Made by a program: the position numbers and the translations under genes | Notes under the pieces: generated by a model | The model's database searches: none | What the model was told of the DNA's origin: nothing | The model's input: the letters and a program-made list of their open reading frames with translations, nothing else | Source: Desertibaculum subflavum | Lineage (GTDB): Bacteria; Pseudomonadota; Alphaproteobacteria; Ferrovibrionales; Ferrovibrionaceae | Direction: 5' to 3' | DNA: 64,000 nt | Assembly (NCBI GenBank): GCA_003576705.1 | Contig: QOZS01000009.1 | Span: 1 to 64,000 of the forward strand | Shown: positions 26,424 to 34,529 of the stretch, piece after piece | Layout: the number at the start of each line of letters is the position of its first letter | How positions within the stretch are numbered: position 1 is the stretch's first letter

Positions 26424-27875
26424 ATGAGCAGCGCGGCCGAGCAGTCCGACGCCGAGCGGAGCCTCTGGTCGCAGCTGAACCGGATCAGCCTCCGCTTCTT
26501 CGATACCGACCTCGAGCGCCGCTTCTGCGAAGCGGAAGTCAGACGCGTCATCCGCATCATCCGGCTTTCCATTACCGGCGGATTCAGCGTCTATCTCTAT
26601 TTCGGCATCCTCGACTACATCATGCTGCCGCCGGAGCAGCTCAGCACCGTCTGGCTGATCCGCTACGGCTTCGTATGCGCGCCGCTGCTGGCCATCATCC
26701 TGTCGACCTACGCGATCGACTTCTTCGTTCGCCACGCTCAGCTGTTGCTGTCGCTCTCCATGATGCTGGTCGGCTTCGGCATCGTGGCAATGACCGCGGT
26801 GGCGCCGCCGCCGACCAACCATCTCTATTTCACCGGCATGCTGCTTTCGGTGATGTACTGCTCGAGCCTGATTCGGCTGCACTTCCTCTATTCGTCGCTG
26901 ATCAGCCTGTCGATCCTGACCTCGTACCAGGTGGTCGCGACCGTCATCAATCCGATCGAAGCGCGGCTTCTCATCAACAACGACTTCTTCCTCTATACCG
27001 GCCTCGCCTTCGGACTGTTCTGCTCCTACGTGCAGGAGTTCTACGTCCGCCGCGATTTTCTGACCAACGAGCGGCTGCGAGAGGAGAAGTCGCGCTCCAT
27101 CGTGCTGATGGAAGAGGCACAGGCGGCAAGCCGGGCCAAGAGCGACTTCCTCGCCAATATGAGCCATGAGCTGCGCACGCCCCTCAATGCCATCATGGGC
27201 TTTTCCGAAGTCCTGAAGCTGCAGCTGTTCGGCCCGCTCGGCTCCGACCGCTACAACAACTACGTCGGCGACATCCACGCGAGCTCGACCCACCTCCTCG
27301 AAATCATCAACGACATTCTCGACCTCTCGAAGGCCGAAGCGAACATGCTGGAGATCGAAGAAGAGGTGGTCGATCTCAGCGAGATCATCGACGGCGCCTT
27401 GCGCATGCTGCGCCAGCAGGCGGCCGAGAACGGCGTCCGGCTCTCCTACGACATTTCGCGCGACACCTGGCGCTTCCGCGCCGACAAGCGGCTGCTGAGC
27501 CAGCTGGTCCTGAACCTCGCTTCGAACTCGGTGAAGTTCACCCCGCGCGGCGGTGCCGTGAACGTCCTGCTGCACGACAAGGATCCGGGCTATCTGGTGC
27601 TGGAGATCCGCGATACCGGCATCGGCATCGCGCGCGAGCATCTGGATCGGGTACTGGAGCCGTTCGTTCAGGTGGAAGGCGTGTATGCCCGCCGGCACCA
27701 CGGCACCGGGCTCGGCCTGCCGCTGGCCAAGAAGATCGCCGAGCTGCATGGCGGCTCCCTGAAGCTCGAAAGCGAGCTCGGCATCGGGACCGCGGTCAAG
27801 GTGCGCCTGCCGCGCCATCGCCTGGTCGGCCAGGAATCGGATACGATGCTGCTCGTTTCCAGCGCCGCCGAATAG
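26424..27875 (+). CDS. Multi-pass membrane sensor histidine kinase
   Basis: A 483-residue kinase. The N-terminal half holds about six membrane helices with short loops (for example FGILDYIMLPPEQLSTVWLI and LLLSLSMMLVGFGIVAMTAV), with no periplasmic domain, so it senses a membrane or lipophilic signal. The catalytic part has HisKA with NMSHELRTPLN and HATPase_c with NLASNSVKF, RDTGIGI and GTGLGLPLAK. The ATG at 26424 is preferred over 26403 because of the upstream GGGACGGG. No response regulator is adjacent. It converges on the desaturase and PilZ-methyltransferase pair. Confidence 0.85.
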   Translation: MSSAAEQSDAERSLWSQLNRISLRFFDTDLERRFCEAEVRRVIRIIRLSITGGFSVYLYFGILDYIMLPPEQLSTVWLIRYGFVCAPLLAIILSTYAIDFFVRHAQLLLSLSMMLVGFGIVAMTAVAPPPTNHLYFTGMLLSVMYCSSLIRLHFLYSSLISLSILTSYQVVATVINPIEARLLINNDFFLYTGLAFGLFCSYVQEFYVRRDFLTNERLREEKSRSIVLMEEAQAASRAKSDFLANMSHELRTPLNAIMGFSEVLKLQLFGPLGSDRYNNYVGDIHASSTHLLEIINDILDLSKAEANMLEIEEEVVDLSEIIDGALRMLRQQAAENGVRLSYDISRDTWRFRADKRLLSQLVLNLASNSVKFTPRGGAVNVLLHDKDPGYLVLEIRDTGIGIAREHLDRVLEPFVQVEGVYARRHHGTGLGLPLAKKIAELHGGSLKLESELGIGTAVKVRLPRHRLVGQESDTMLLVSSAAE

Positions 27876-27901
27876 GCAAGCGCCCACCGCCCAATTCAGG
27901 A

Positions 27902-28912
27902 TCAGAGTTCGCCGGCGGGATCGGCAAGTGACCGCACGGCTTCGCCCGGCCGGACGCGCTTGGCCGCAAGCTGCGCCTCGCTCGGCAGCGGCCGTATCGA
28001 CACGATCAGGCCGAGGGCGCGGGCCAGCCGGATGATCTGCCAGCCGATATCGAACTGCCAGGGATCCAGCGCCATCTTGGCGCTGGCCGGGAAGGCGTGG
28101 TGGTTGTTGTGATATCCCTCGCCGAAGAACAGCCAGCCGAGAATGCCGATATTCCGGCTTTCGTCGCGGGCGCGATAGGCCCGCCGGCCGAGGAGATGCG
28201 TCACCGAGTTGATCGTCCAGGTCAGATTGAAGAACAGGAAGAGCCGCGCCAGCCCGCCCCAGATCATGCCACGGAAGGCGCCCTCGACAGTTCCGTACCA
28301 GAGGCCGCCAATCAGCGCCGGCAAGGCGAGCGACAGCCAGAAGAACACATAGTAGTTGCGATCGATCCAGCGCAGATCGGCATCCTGCTCCAGGTCGCGG
28401 ATCAGCGGGCTGCCGGCAATCACCGGCGGATCGTACAGGTGCAGCCAGCCGTAATGAGCATGCGCCCAACCGAGCAGCCGATTGGTGAGCGGCCGGCCGT
28501 CATTGGTGACATGCGGCGAGTGATAGTCGCCCTTGCGGTCGGAATGCCCGTGGTGCAGCCGGTGGCGCACCACCCAGAGGAAGAGCGGCCGCTGCCAGCA
28601 CATGCTGCCCAGCGCGCCCAGCAGAATCTTGAATCCGCGGGTGGGGACGAAGGCGCCGTGGCTGAACAGCCGATGCAATCCCACAGTCAGGCCGATGCCC
28701 GAGAGGACGATGAAGACGGCGAGCAGGGTCCATTCGAAGGCGGTGGCGCGGCCCAGCATGATATCGACGATCATGAAGACGAAGCCGATCGTCGGCGCGA
28801 TCAGGTTCTTGCCCATGTCCTGCAAGTGCCAGAGCAGGCCATGACGGAATCGCGAGGCGGCGATGAGGCCGTCGTCGTCGGTGTAGTTCAGCGGCCGTGT
28901 GGCATCCAACAT
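27902..28912 (-). CDS. Fatty acyl desaturase (acyl-CoA delta-9 type)
   Basis: A 336-residue membrane diiron enzyme that adds a double bond to fatty acyl chains. The three His boxes are HRLFSH (about residues 80-85), HRLHHGHSD (about 117-125) and EGYHNNHHAFP near residue 267, the pattern of stearoyl-CoA desaturases. About four membrane helices flank the boxes. It is 47 bases downstream of the PilZ-methyltransferase on the same strand and probably cotranscribed, which hints at modification of a shared fatty-acid product. Confidence 0.92.
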   Translation of the reverse strand: MLDATRPLNYTDDDGLIAASRFRHGLLWHLQDMGKNLIAPTIGFVFMIVDIMLGRATAFEWTLLAVFIVLSGIGLTVGLHRLFSHGAFVPTRGFKILLGALGSMCWQRPLFLWVVRHRLHHGHSDRKGDYHSPHVTNDGRPLTNRLLGWAHAHYGWLHLYDPPVIAGSPLIRDLEQDADLRWIDRNYYVFFWLSLALPALIGGLWYGTVEGAFRGMIWGGLARLFLFFNLTWTINSVTHLLGRRAYRARDESRNIGILGWLFFGEGYHNNHHAFPASAKMALDPWQFDIGWQIIRLARALGLIVSIRPLPSEAQLAAKRVRPGEAVRSLADPAGEL

Positions 28913-28959
28913 CGTGCGCCGTTCCCCAAGACTCTCCGTTCGCCGGACCCCTTCCCCGA

Positions 28960-30438
28960 TCAGCTCGCCGTGGAGCGCTTGCGCAGGGTCAGGAGGTAAG
29001 CCTGCTTAGTGTCGTCGGTCGTGATCTCGGCCGATTCGGCATCCAAGCCATCCGCCAGGTCGCGCATCTCATTCTCCGTCCGGTAGACGAGCGACCAGTC
29101 GGCGATGTATTCGAGCGGCCATATGATCGAGCCGGGCCATTGCCGCATATTGGCGATCATCAGCTTGCCGCCCGGCCTCAGCTGCTCCATCAGATCCGCG
29201 ATCAGGCGCCGCGCCCGCCGCTGCGGCAGATAGTCGAGAAGGCCGATGGAGTAGATCATGTCCGGCGGCTGCAGGCGGCGGAACAGGCTTCCGGAACGCA
29301 ACAGTTCGGTGAACGAGACATGAAGGCAGCGCACTTCCGCCCGACTGTCCGATCGCTTGGTCAGCGGGTAGGTGCGTTCATAGGTGGCGGATAGCGCCTC
29401 CAGGTCCTGATCGATCAGCGCGAACGTCACCGGCCGTTCGAGCTTTGGCATCTGCAGCACGTTGACCACTTCCTGGGCCGGCCCCGCACCAAGATTGGCG
29501 ATCAGCATCGGCTCGCTCGACGCCGGCTGCGACGCGATCTCACGCGTGATCGCGTGCTGCACCGCCACCATGCGGGAGGCGATGAACTCGCCGACATCCA
29601 GGCCGAGACGATGCACCAGCCGGCCGAAACTGTTCGAGCCTTCCGGTCGCCAGCGATAGACGTAGTTCATCACCTCGAAATCGCCCGGATAGCCGAGCGG
29701 CTTTTCATAGGAGCGGCGCCATATCGCGCCGTCGAGGAACTCCGGCGTCAATGTCAGCTCGGTGAAGCGCTTGGTCGCGAGTTTGGCTTCCGGGTCGTCC
29801 TCGAGCGGCTGCACCAGCTCGTTGGCGCGCAGCCAGAGGCTGCGCCATTCGCGCAGCACGTCGCGCTCGCAGGCCGCGAGCGTATCGTCGATCAGCGACT
29901 CGTCGAGCGCGCCGGGTGCCGCGGCCTTCTGCTCGGCGAGCACGGAACGCAGGCTGCGCAACAGGTGAACGACGTCCGCGGTCAGCATGCGATATTGCGG
30001 GTCGACCCGGGCCAGCCGCCCGGAGGTGCCTTGGGTCAGCGCGCTGCGCAGCGCCACTTCGCGGTGCAGGCGGACCGAACCCGGCACGTCGAGATAGCCG
30101 CGGGTGAGTTGCAGGGCGAGCTTGGGGCGGAAGGCATTGGTCTCGTAGCGGATCACCTTCCCGCGGCCGTCGTAGAAGACGCGGTCCGAAAACCTGATCT
30201 TGAGCGGCAGATCCTCGCCGATCGGGAACCGCAGCGGTTCGGTTCTGTCATCGACCAGGACGGCGATGCCGCTCATGCTGAGATCGAGGATAGTGTGCAT
30301 CGTGCCCCCGACCTCTGCAACCGGCGGCACCCGTCCGTAGATCTGGTCGGCCAGAAACCGCTCCGGGCGGTAGTACACCCTGCGGCCTTGCCCCCCCTTC
30401 AGCTCCTCGTACGCACTCACTCGCTCAAGGCGCCCCAC
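28960..30438 (-). CDS. PilZ domain fused to a SAM-dependent methyltransferase (fatty-acid methyl ester signal synthase-like)
   Basis: A 492-residue fusion. Residues about 15-110 form a PilZ-type c-di-GMP receptor: RVYYR followed by DLSMSGIAVLV, the RxxxR and DxSxxG pattern. The rest is a class I methyltransferase with the SAM loop MLIANLGAGPAQEVVNVL and the upstream block GYPGDFEVMNYVYRW. That block is typical of proteins annotated as 3-hydroxypalmitic acid methyl ester synthesis proteins (PhcB-like), as far as I recognise the family. Methyl transfer to a fatty acid under c-di-GMP control is the working hypothesis; only the two folds are directly supported. Confidence 0.75.
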   Translation of the reverse strand: MGRLERVSAYEELKGGQGRRVYYRPERFLADQIYGRVPPVAEVGGTMHTILDLSMSGIAVLVDDRTEPLRFPIGEDLPLKIRFSDRVFYDGRGKVIRYETNAFRPKLALQLTRGYLDVPGSVRLHREVALRSALTQGTSGRLARVDPQYRMLTADVVHLLRSLRSVLAEQKAAAPGALDESLIDDTLAACERDVLREWRSLWLRANELVQPLEDDPEAKLATKRFTELTLTPEFLDGAIWRRSYEKPLGYPGDFEVMNYVYRWRPEGSNSFGRLVHRLGLDVGEFIASRMVAVQHAITREIASQPASSEPMLIANLGAGPAQEVVNVLQMPKLERPVTFALIDQDLEALSATYERTYPLTKRSDSRAEVRCLHVSFTELLRSGSLFRRLQPPDMIYSIGLLDYLPQRRARRLIADLMEQLRPGGKLMIANMRQWPGSIIWPLEYIADWSLVYRTENEMRDLADGLDAESAEITTDDTKQAYLLTLRKRSTAS

Positions 30439-30687
30439 GGGTAAACCCCCGGTTGAACTTTGCCCCCCCAGCGCCTCGGAAAAATCGCCCCCTAGGTCTG
30501 GTAACTAATTATTAAGCATAGATTGATAGTCGCCACAATAGTCCTGGCGTCATAGGCCGAAATGGTTGAGCGGGTTACGAGCTATAGTGTCTGCCAGGGC
30601 ACAATTGTATTAAGGAATGTTAAGTTAACGATATTTAGCGTCAGGCCGAGGCAATTCCCACTATTGTTAGTTCCAAATTGGCTCGCT
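30439..30687. other. AT-rich intergenic region
   Basis: About 250 bases between the start of the PilZ-methyltransferase and the end of the aminotransferase gene. It is clearly richer in A and T than its surroundings, especially 30500-30680, and should hold the methyltransferase promoter on the minus strand. A 63-codon plus-strand frame at 30562-30753 is not convincing. No repeat or RNA structure was recognised. Confidence 0.5.
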
Positions 30688-32013
30688 TCACAAGCTGAGG
30701 GCCGCGTCCACCGAGTCTCCCAAACGCTCGACAATTTCATTAACCTCTATTAACGAAGTTATGAAAGGTGGGGCCAGCAAGACGTGATCGCCTGATTCGC
30801 CGTCCGCCGTGCCACCCATTGGATAGCAGGCAAGTCCACGGGCCATTGCCTCCCGCTTTATCCGAGCATGCAGCTTTCGGGACGAATCGAAGGGCTTCCT
30901 GCTGGCGCGGTCGGCGACCAGCTCAAGTCCGACAAACAGGCCGCGGCCGCGGATATCCCCGACATGCGGGTGATTGCCGAAGCGTTCGACCAGCGCATGT
31001 TGCAGCGCCTCACCGGTCTGACGCACCTTGGCGAGCAGGTTTTCCTCCCGAATTGCGTCCTGCACGGCCAAGGCCGCGGCGCAGGCGACCGGATGACCGA
31101 GATAGGTATGACCGTGCTGGAACGCGCCCGTGCCGTCACGGAAGGCCTCGAACACGCGGGCGGCCACCAGCACCGCGCCGATCGGCTGATAGCCAGCGCC
31201 GAGGCCCTTGGCCACCGTCATCAGGTCGGGCGCGATGCCTTCCTGCTCGCAGGCGTGCAAGGTGCCGGTGCGGCCCATGCCGCACATCACCTCGTCGAGG
31301 ATCAGCAGCACGCCGTAGCGGTCGCAGATCTCGCGGATGCGCTTGAAGTAGCCCGGCACCGGCGGAACAGCGCCGAGCGTCGCGCCGACCACCGTCTCGG
31401 CCACGAAGGCGGCAACCGTCTTCGGCCCGAGGCGCTGGATCTCCGCCTCCAGCTCGTCGGCGACGCGAAGCCCGTACTGCGCCTCCGTCTCGTCGTCGCG
31501 GCGGTCGCGATAGGCGTAGCAGGGCGAGATGTGCGGCACCTCGATCAGCAACGGCGCATAGGTGGCGCGGCGCGCCCGGTTGCCACCGACCGCCAGCGCG
31601 CCGAGCGTGTTGCCGTGATAGCTCTGCCAGCGGGCGATGATGTGGCGGCGCTCCGGCTCGCCGCGCTCGACATGGTATTGCCGGGCCATCTTCATCGCCG
31701 CTTCCATCGCCTCCGACCCGCCGGAGACGAAATAGACCCGGCCGATTCCGGGCGGCGCATCGGCGATCAGCCGGTCGGCCAGCCGCTCCGCCACCTCGGT
31801 GGAGAAGAACGAGGTATGGGCATAGGCGAGCTCGCCGACCTGCCGGCGCACCGCCTCGATCACCTTGGGGTGGCTGTGGCCGAGGCAGGACACCGCCGCA
31901 CCGCCGGAAGCGTCGAGATAGCGCTTGCCGTCGCGGTCGATGATGTAGATGCCGTCGCCCTTGACGGCGATCGGCGGGTCCAGGCGGGCGTCGCGGTGGA
32001 AAACGTGGGTCAT
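30688..32013 (-). CDS. Class III (PLP-dependent) aminotransferase
   Basis: A 441-residue fold-type I transaminase of the omega-amino acid/adenosylmethionine-8-amino-7-oxononanoate group. PLP-binding marks are VYFVSGGSEAMEAAMKMAR, WQSYHGNTLGA, LILDEVMCGMGRTG and the Schiff-base Lys in TVAKGLGAGYQPIGAV; HGHTYLGHPVACAAAL follows. The amino donor cannot be told from sequence. It is divergent from the CoA-transferase B subunit gene by 89 bases, suggesting transamination feeding a keto acid that is then activated by CoA transfer. Confidence 0.88.
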   Translation of the reverse strand: MTHVFHRDARLDPPIAVKGDGIYIIDRDGKRYLDASGGAAVSCLGHSHPKVIEAVRRQVGELAYAHTSFFSTEVAERLADRLIADAPPGIGRVYFVSGGSEAMEAAMKMARQYHVERGEPERRHIIARWQSYHGNTLGALAVGGNRARRATYAPLLIEVPHISPCYAYRDRRDDETEAQYGLRVADELEAEIQRLGPKTVAAFVAETVVGATLGAVPPVPGYFKRIREICDRYGVLLILDEVMCGMGRTGTLHACEQEGIAPDLMTVAKGLGAGYQPIGAVLVAARVFEAFRDGTGAFQHGHTYLGHPVACAAALAVQDAIREENLLAKVRQTGEALQHALVERFGNHPHVGDIRGRGLFVGLELVADRASRKPFDSSRKLHARIKREAMARGLACYPMGGTADGESGDHVLLAPPFITSLIEVNEIVERLGDSVDAALSL

Positions 32014-32102
32014 GGCTCGTCACGGTGGCTGGCGGGCGGCATTCCGGTCGGGCGGCCGGGCGGCTAGTCTGTAGCCGGAATGGCTCCGAGAGGGAACGGC
32101 GG

Positions 32103-32747
32103 ATGAGCAAGGGCTTTACACGGGACCAGCTCGCCGCGCGCATCGCGCGCGACATCCCGGATGGCTGGTACGTCAATCTCGGTATCGGACTGCCGACCCT
32201 GATCGCCAATCACCTGCCGCCCGACCGCGAGATCGTGCTGCACAGCGAGAACGGCATCCTGGGGATGGGCCCCAAGCCCGGCGACAACGCGGCGGATCTC
32301 GACCTGATCAATGCCGGCAAGCAGCCGATCACCCTGCTGCCGGGCGGCGCCTTCTTCCACCACGCGGATTCCTTCGCGATGATCCGCGGCGGGCATCTCG
32401 ACCTCGTCGTGCTGGGCGCCTTCGAGGTCTCGGCCGGCGGCGACCTCGCCAACTGGACGGTGGACGATAATTCGATGCCGCCCGGCGTCGGCGGCGCCAT
32501 GGATCTCGCGGTCGGCGCCAAGCATGTCTGGATCATGATGGAGCACGTCACCAAGAAGGGCGAGCCGCGCTTGGTCGAAAGCTGCCGCTATCCGCTGACC
32601 GCCGCGCGCGCGGTGCACCGCATCTACACCGATCTCGCCGTGCTGGACGTCGGCGCGGATGGCTTCGTAGTGCGCGACATGGCGCCGGGAATGAGCCTGG
32701 GGGAACTGGAAGCGAAGACCGGCGCGCCGCTGCGCCGCGCAGCCTGA
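32103..32747 (+). CDS. 3-oxoacid CoA-transferase subunit B
   Basis: A 214-residue beta subunit of a family I CoA-transferase. The catalytic Glu is in the hallmark VLHSENGILGMGP (about residue 46), and WYVNLGIGLPTLIANHLP opens the protein. Family members move CoA between succinyl-CoA and acetoacetate, 3-oxoadipate or similar acids. The ATG at 32103 has a GGGAAC stretch ahead. Its partner subunit A is encoded on the opposite strand, converging with one base between the two stop codons, which is unusual because these genes are normally in tandem. Confidence 0.9.
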   Translation: MSKGFTRDQLAARIARDIPDGWYVNLGIGLPTLIANHLPPDREIVLHSENGILGMGPKPGDNAADLDLINAGKQPITLLPGGAFFHHADSFAMIRGGHLDLVVLGAFEVSAGGDLANWTVDDNSMPPGVGGAMDLAVGAKHVWIMMEHVTKKGEPRLVESCRYPLTAARAVHRIYTDLAVLDVGADGFVVRDMAPGMSLGELEAKTGAPLRRAA

Positions 32748-32748
32748 C

Positions 32749-33426
32749 CTAGCGAGGGCCGCCCGGACCGGTCACCACGATACGGTCGACATAGACGGAC
32801 GGAGTCACCACCGCTTCCGGATCCAGTGCACCGTTCTCCACGCATTCGGCGACTTCCACCACAGTGATGTCGGCCGCAGTCGCCATCACCGGCCCGAAAT
32901 TGCGCGCCGCTTTGCGGAAGACGAGGTTACCCCAGCGGTCGGCTTTCTCCGCCCGCACCAGGGCGAAATCGCCTCTCAGCGGCCGTTCCAAAACGTGCTG
33001 ATGCCCATCGATCTCGCGCATTTCCTTGCCTTCCGCGAGGCGGGTGCCGGCGGAGACGCGGGTATAGAAGCCGGCGATGCCGGCACCGGCGGCACGCATG
33101 CGCTCGCCCAGCGTGCCCTGCGGCACGAGTTCGAGCGCGATCCGGCCCGCTTTGTACTGCCGCACGAAGGGAGAATCGGGCTCGCTGCGCGGGAAGCTGC
33201 AGATGATCCGGGCGACCCGGCCGGCATCGATCAGCGCCGCCACGCCCTTGCCGGCGAAGCCCGCATTGTTGGCCACCACCGTCAGGTCGCGAGCGCCGGT
33301 CTCCAGCACGGCAAGGCAGAGGGCGAACGGCACCCCGGCATCGCCGAAGCCGCTGATCAGCACGGTCGCCCCGTCGCGTAGCCCTTCCAGCGCCGCCGCC
33401 GCATTGGGGTAAAGCTTGTCGATCAC
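32749..33426 (-). CDS. 3-oxoacid CoA-transferase subunit A
   Basis: A 225-residue alpha subunit of a family I CoA-transferase. Marks are LISGFGDAGVPFALCLAV near the N-terminus, VVANNAGFAGKGVAALI, and LVRAEKADRWGNLVFRKAAR with FGPVMATAAD near the C-terminus. It must pair with subunit B at 32103-32747, which is convergent, so the two subunits are driven by separate promoters. Equal dosage would need separate regulation or mutual overlap of the 3' ends. Confidence 0.9.
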   Translation of the reverse strand: MIDKLYPNAAAALEGLRDGATVLISGFGDAGVPFALCLAVLETGARDLTVVANNAGFAGKGVAALIDAGRVARIICSFPRSEPDSPFVRQYKAGRIALELVPQGTLGERMRAAGAGIAGFYTRVSAGTRLAEGKEMREIDGHQHVLERPLRGDFALVRAEKADRWGNLVFRKAARNFGPVMATAADITVVEVAECVENGALDPEAVVTPSVYVDRIVVTGPGGPR

Positions 33427-33611
33427 CGCACCATCGTCCTTCGAGATCTTCTCCGCAGCGCAAGACTAAAGGGAGATGCGCGCGCGCGCGATGCCCCGCC
33501 GCCGCCATTTCGTTAACGCGGTCGCCACCGGGTGGTATGCCGATTGCAGCAGCTTGGCTTGCGCCGCGCCGCGGCGCCGGGTCGATCAGGACATGACCGG
33601 GCTTTGGGAAC

Positions 33612-34193
33612 GTGAAGATCCTGCTGGTGGACGACAATGCCGCGCGAGCCGAGGCGGTGCAGACCGCCCTCGCCCAGGCCGGATTCCCGCGCCCTCTGCT
33701 GATCGCCGGGACCGAGGACCTGCCGGCGCGCGTCGCCGAGATCGGCGCCGACGTGATTATCATCGATGTCGACAGCCCGAGCCGCGACGTGCTGGAGAGC
33801 ATGCGGGAGATCACCCGCGAACGGCCCCGGCCGGTCGTCATGTTCGTCGACCAGTCGGATGAAGCGGCTACCAAAGAGGCCATCGAAGCCGGCGTTTCCG
33901 CCTACATCATCGCCGGCCTGGACCCGCAGCGGGTGAAGCCAATCCTGGACGTCGCGATCGCGCGGTTCCGCACCTATATGGGCCTGCGCGAGGAGCTGGA
34001 GCGCACCCGCGCCAGCCTGAAGGAGCGGAAGTCGATCGAGAAGGCCAAGGGCATCCTGATGCGCGAGCGCGGGCTGAACGAGGACGCCGCCTTCAAGGCG
34101 CTGCGCAAGCTCGCCATGGACAAGGGCAAGCGGATCGGCGAGATCGCCGATCAGGTCATCGCCGTGTCGGAGATCCTGGGCCGCGACAGCTGA
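33612..34193 (+). CDS. nasT: NasT, ANTAR-domain nitrate antiterminator
   Basis: A 193-residue response-regulator-like RNA-binding protein. The receiver (about 1-120) begins KILLVDDNAARAEA and has DVIIIDVDSPSRD; the C-terminal ANTAR domain (about 130-190) has SIEKAKGILMRERGLNEDAA and KGKRIGEIADQVI. NasT binds paired hexaloop hairpins in leader RNA and blocks termination; NasS holds it inactive without nitrate. Both the target leader and nasS follow directly downstream. Start is GTG at 33612, giving a complete receiver. A separate promoter upstream is expected, since the leader downstream carries its own. Confidence 0.92.
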   Translation: MKILLVDDNAARAEAVQTALAQAGFPRPLLIAGTEDLPARVAEIGADVIIIDVDSPSRDVLESMREITRERPRPVVMFVDQSDEAATKEAIEAGVSAYIIAGLDPQRVKPILDVAIARFRTYMGLREELERTRASLKERKSIEKAKGILMRERGLNEDAAFKALRKLAMDKGKRIGEIADQVIAVSEILGRDS

Positions 34194-34239
34194 CTCGCTG
34201 CGCGTCTGTGCGGCAGTGCAGCATTAACCTGCCGGTCCA

Positions 34240-34254
34240 TTGTGCACTGCACAA
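34240..34254. promoter_or_regulatory. 15-bp palindrome upstream of the sigma-54 promoter, candidate enhancer site
   Basis: TTGTGCA-C-TGCACAA is a perfect odd palindrome about 100 bp upstream of the -24 element. The TGCAC half sites resemble NtrC-type enhancer halves, but the spacing is tighter than in typical NtrC boxes. A related half, GCAGTGCAGC, lies at about 34213-34222. Position fits an upstream activator site; identity is a guess. Confidence 0.4.
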
Positions 34255-34355
34255 GGAATAGGCAAGCTTCGTTGACCTATCGATAATTCCTGGAAGACAC
34301 TGAAACTCTGACGCTTTCTTGTCGGCTCGCGGCGCCGGGACGTTTGTCTGCGTCT

Positions 34356-34371
34356 TGGCACGCGGATTGCT
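34356..34371 (+). promoter_or_regulatory. Sigma-54 (RpoN) -24/-12 promoter of the nitrate operon
   Basis: TGGCACGCGGATTGCT matches the RpoN consensus TGGCACG-N4-TTGCW with no deviation in the core GG and GC. Transcription should begin about 12 bases downstream, near 34382, just ahead of the NasT hairpins. RpoN promoters need an NtrC-type activator, which ties the operon to nitrogen limitation. Confidence 0.9.
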
Positions 34372-34391
34372 AAGAGAGGCGTGCGATCCCG

Positions 34392-34445
34392 GAACGGCCA
34401 ATGGCGGCCATTCGGAACGGGAGAGCGGAAACCAACGACGGTTTC
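34392..34445 (+). promoter_or_regulatory. Paired ANTAR hexaloop hairpins (NasT RNA target)
   Basis: Hairpin 1 (34392-34413) has stem GAAcGGCC/GGCCaTTC with one mismatch and the loop AATGGC. Hairpin 2 (34428-34445) has stem GAAACC/GGTTTC and the loop AACGAC. Both loops are six bases long with A at position 1 and G at position 4, the defining feature of ANTAR targets. The hairpins are 14 bases apart and are followed by an intrinsic terminator. Confidence 0.88.
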
Positions 34446-34456
34446 AAACGGACGAT

Positions 34457-34507
34457 GGCGTCCAGGTTGAGCGGTCTTCGGACTGCGCTGCCTGCGGCGC
34501 CTTTTTT
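34457..34507 (+). terminator. Intrinsic terminator (attenuator) in the nitrate operon leader
   Basis: A long stem forms from GGCG-TC-CAGG (34457-34466) and CCTG-c-GGCGCC (to 34501), with an inner stem GGTC-TTCG-GACT around a TTCG tetraloop, and ends in a run of six T (34502-34507). It lies between the ANTAR hairpins and nasS, so transcription stops here unless NasT intervenes. Confidence 0.87.
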
Positions 34508-34529
34508 GTTGCCTGTGAGGTCGAGCGTG

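Noticed and set aside
30562..30753. 63-codon plus-strand frame between methyltransferase and aminotransferase
   Set aside because: It overlaps the 3' end of the aminotransferase, lies in AT-rich promoter-like DNA and has no recognisable feature.
33478..33490. Alternating GC tract (possible Z-DNA) upstream of nasT
   Set aside because: Only 13 bases in a very GC-rich genome, so chance is a sufficient explanation.
34401..34529. Upstream start for nasS
   Set aside because: It would translate the ANTAR hairpins and the terminator and add a non-homologous leader.
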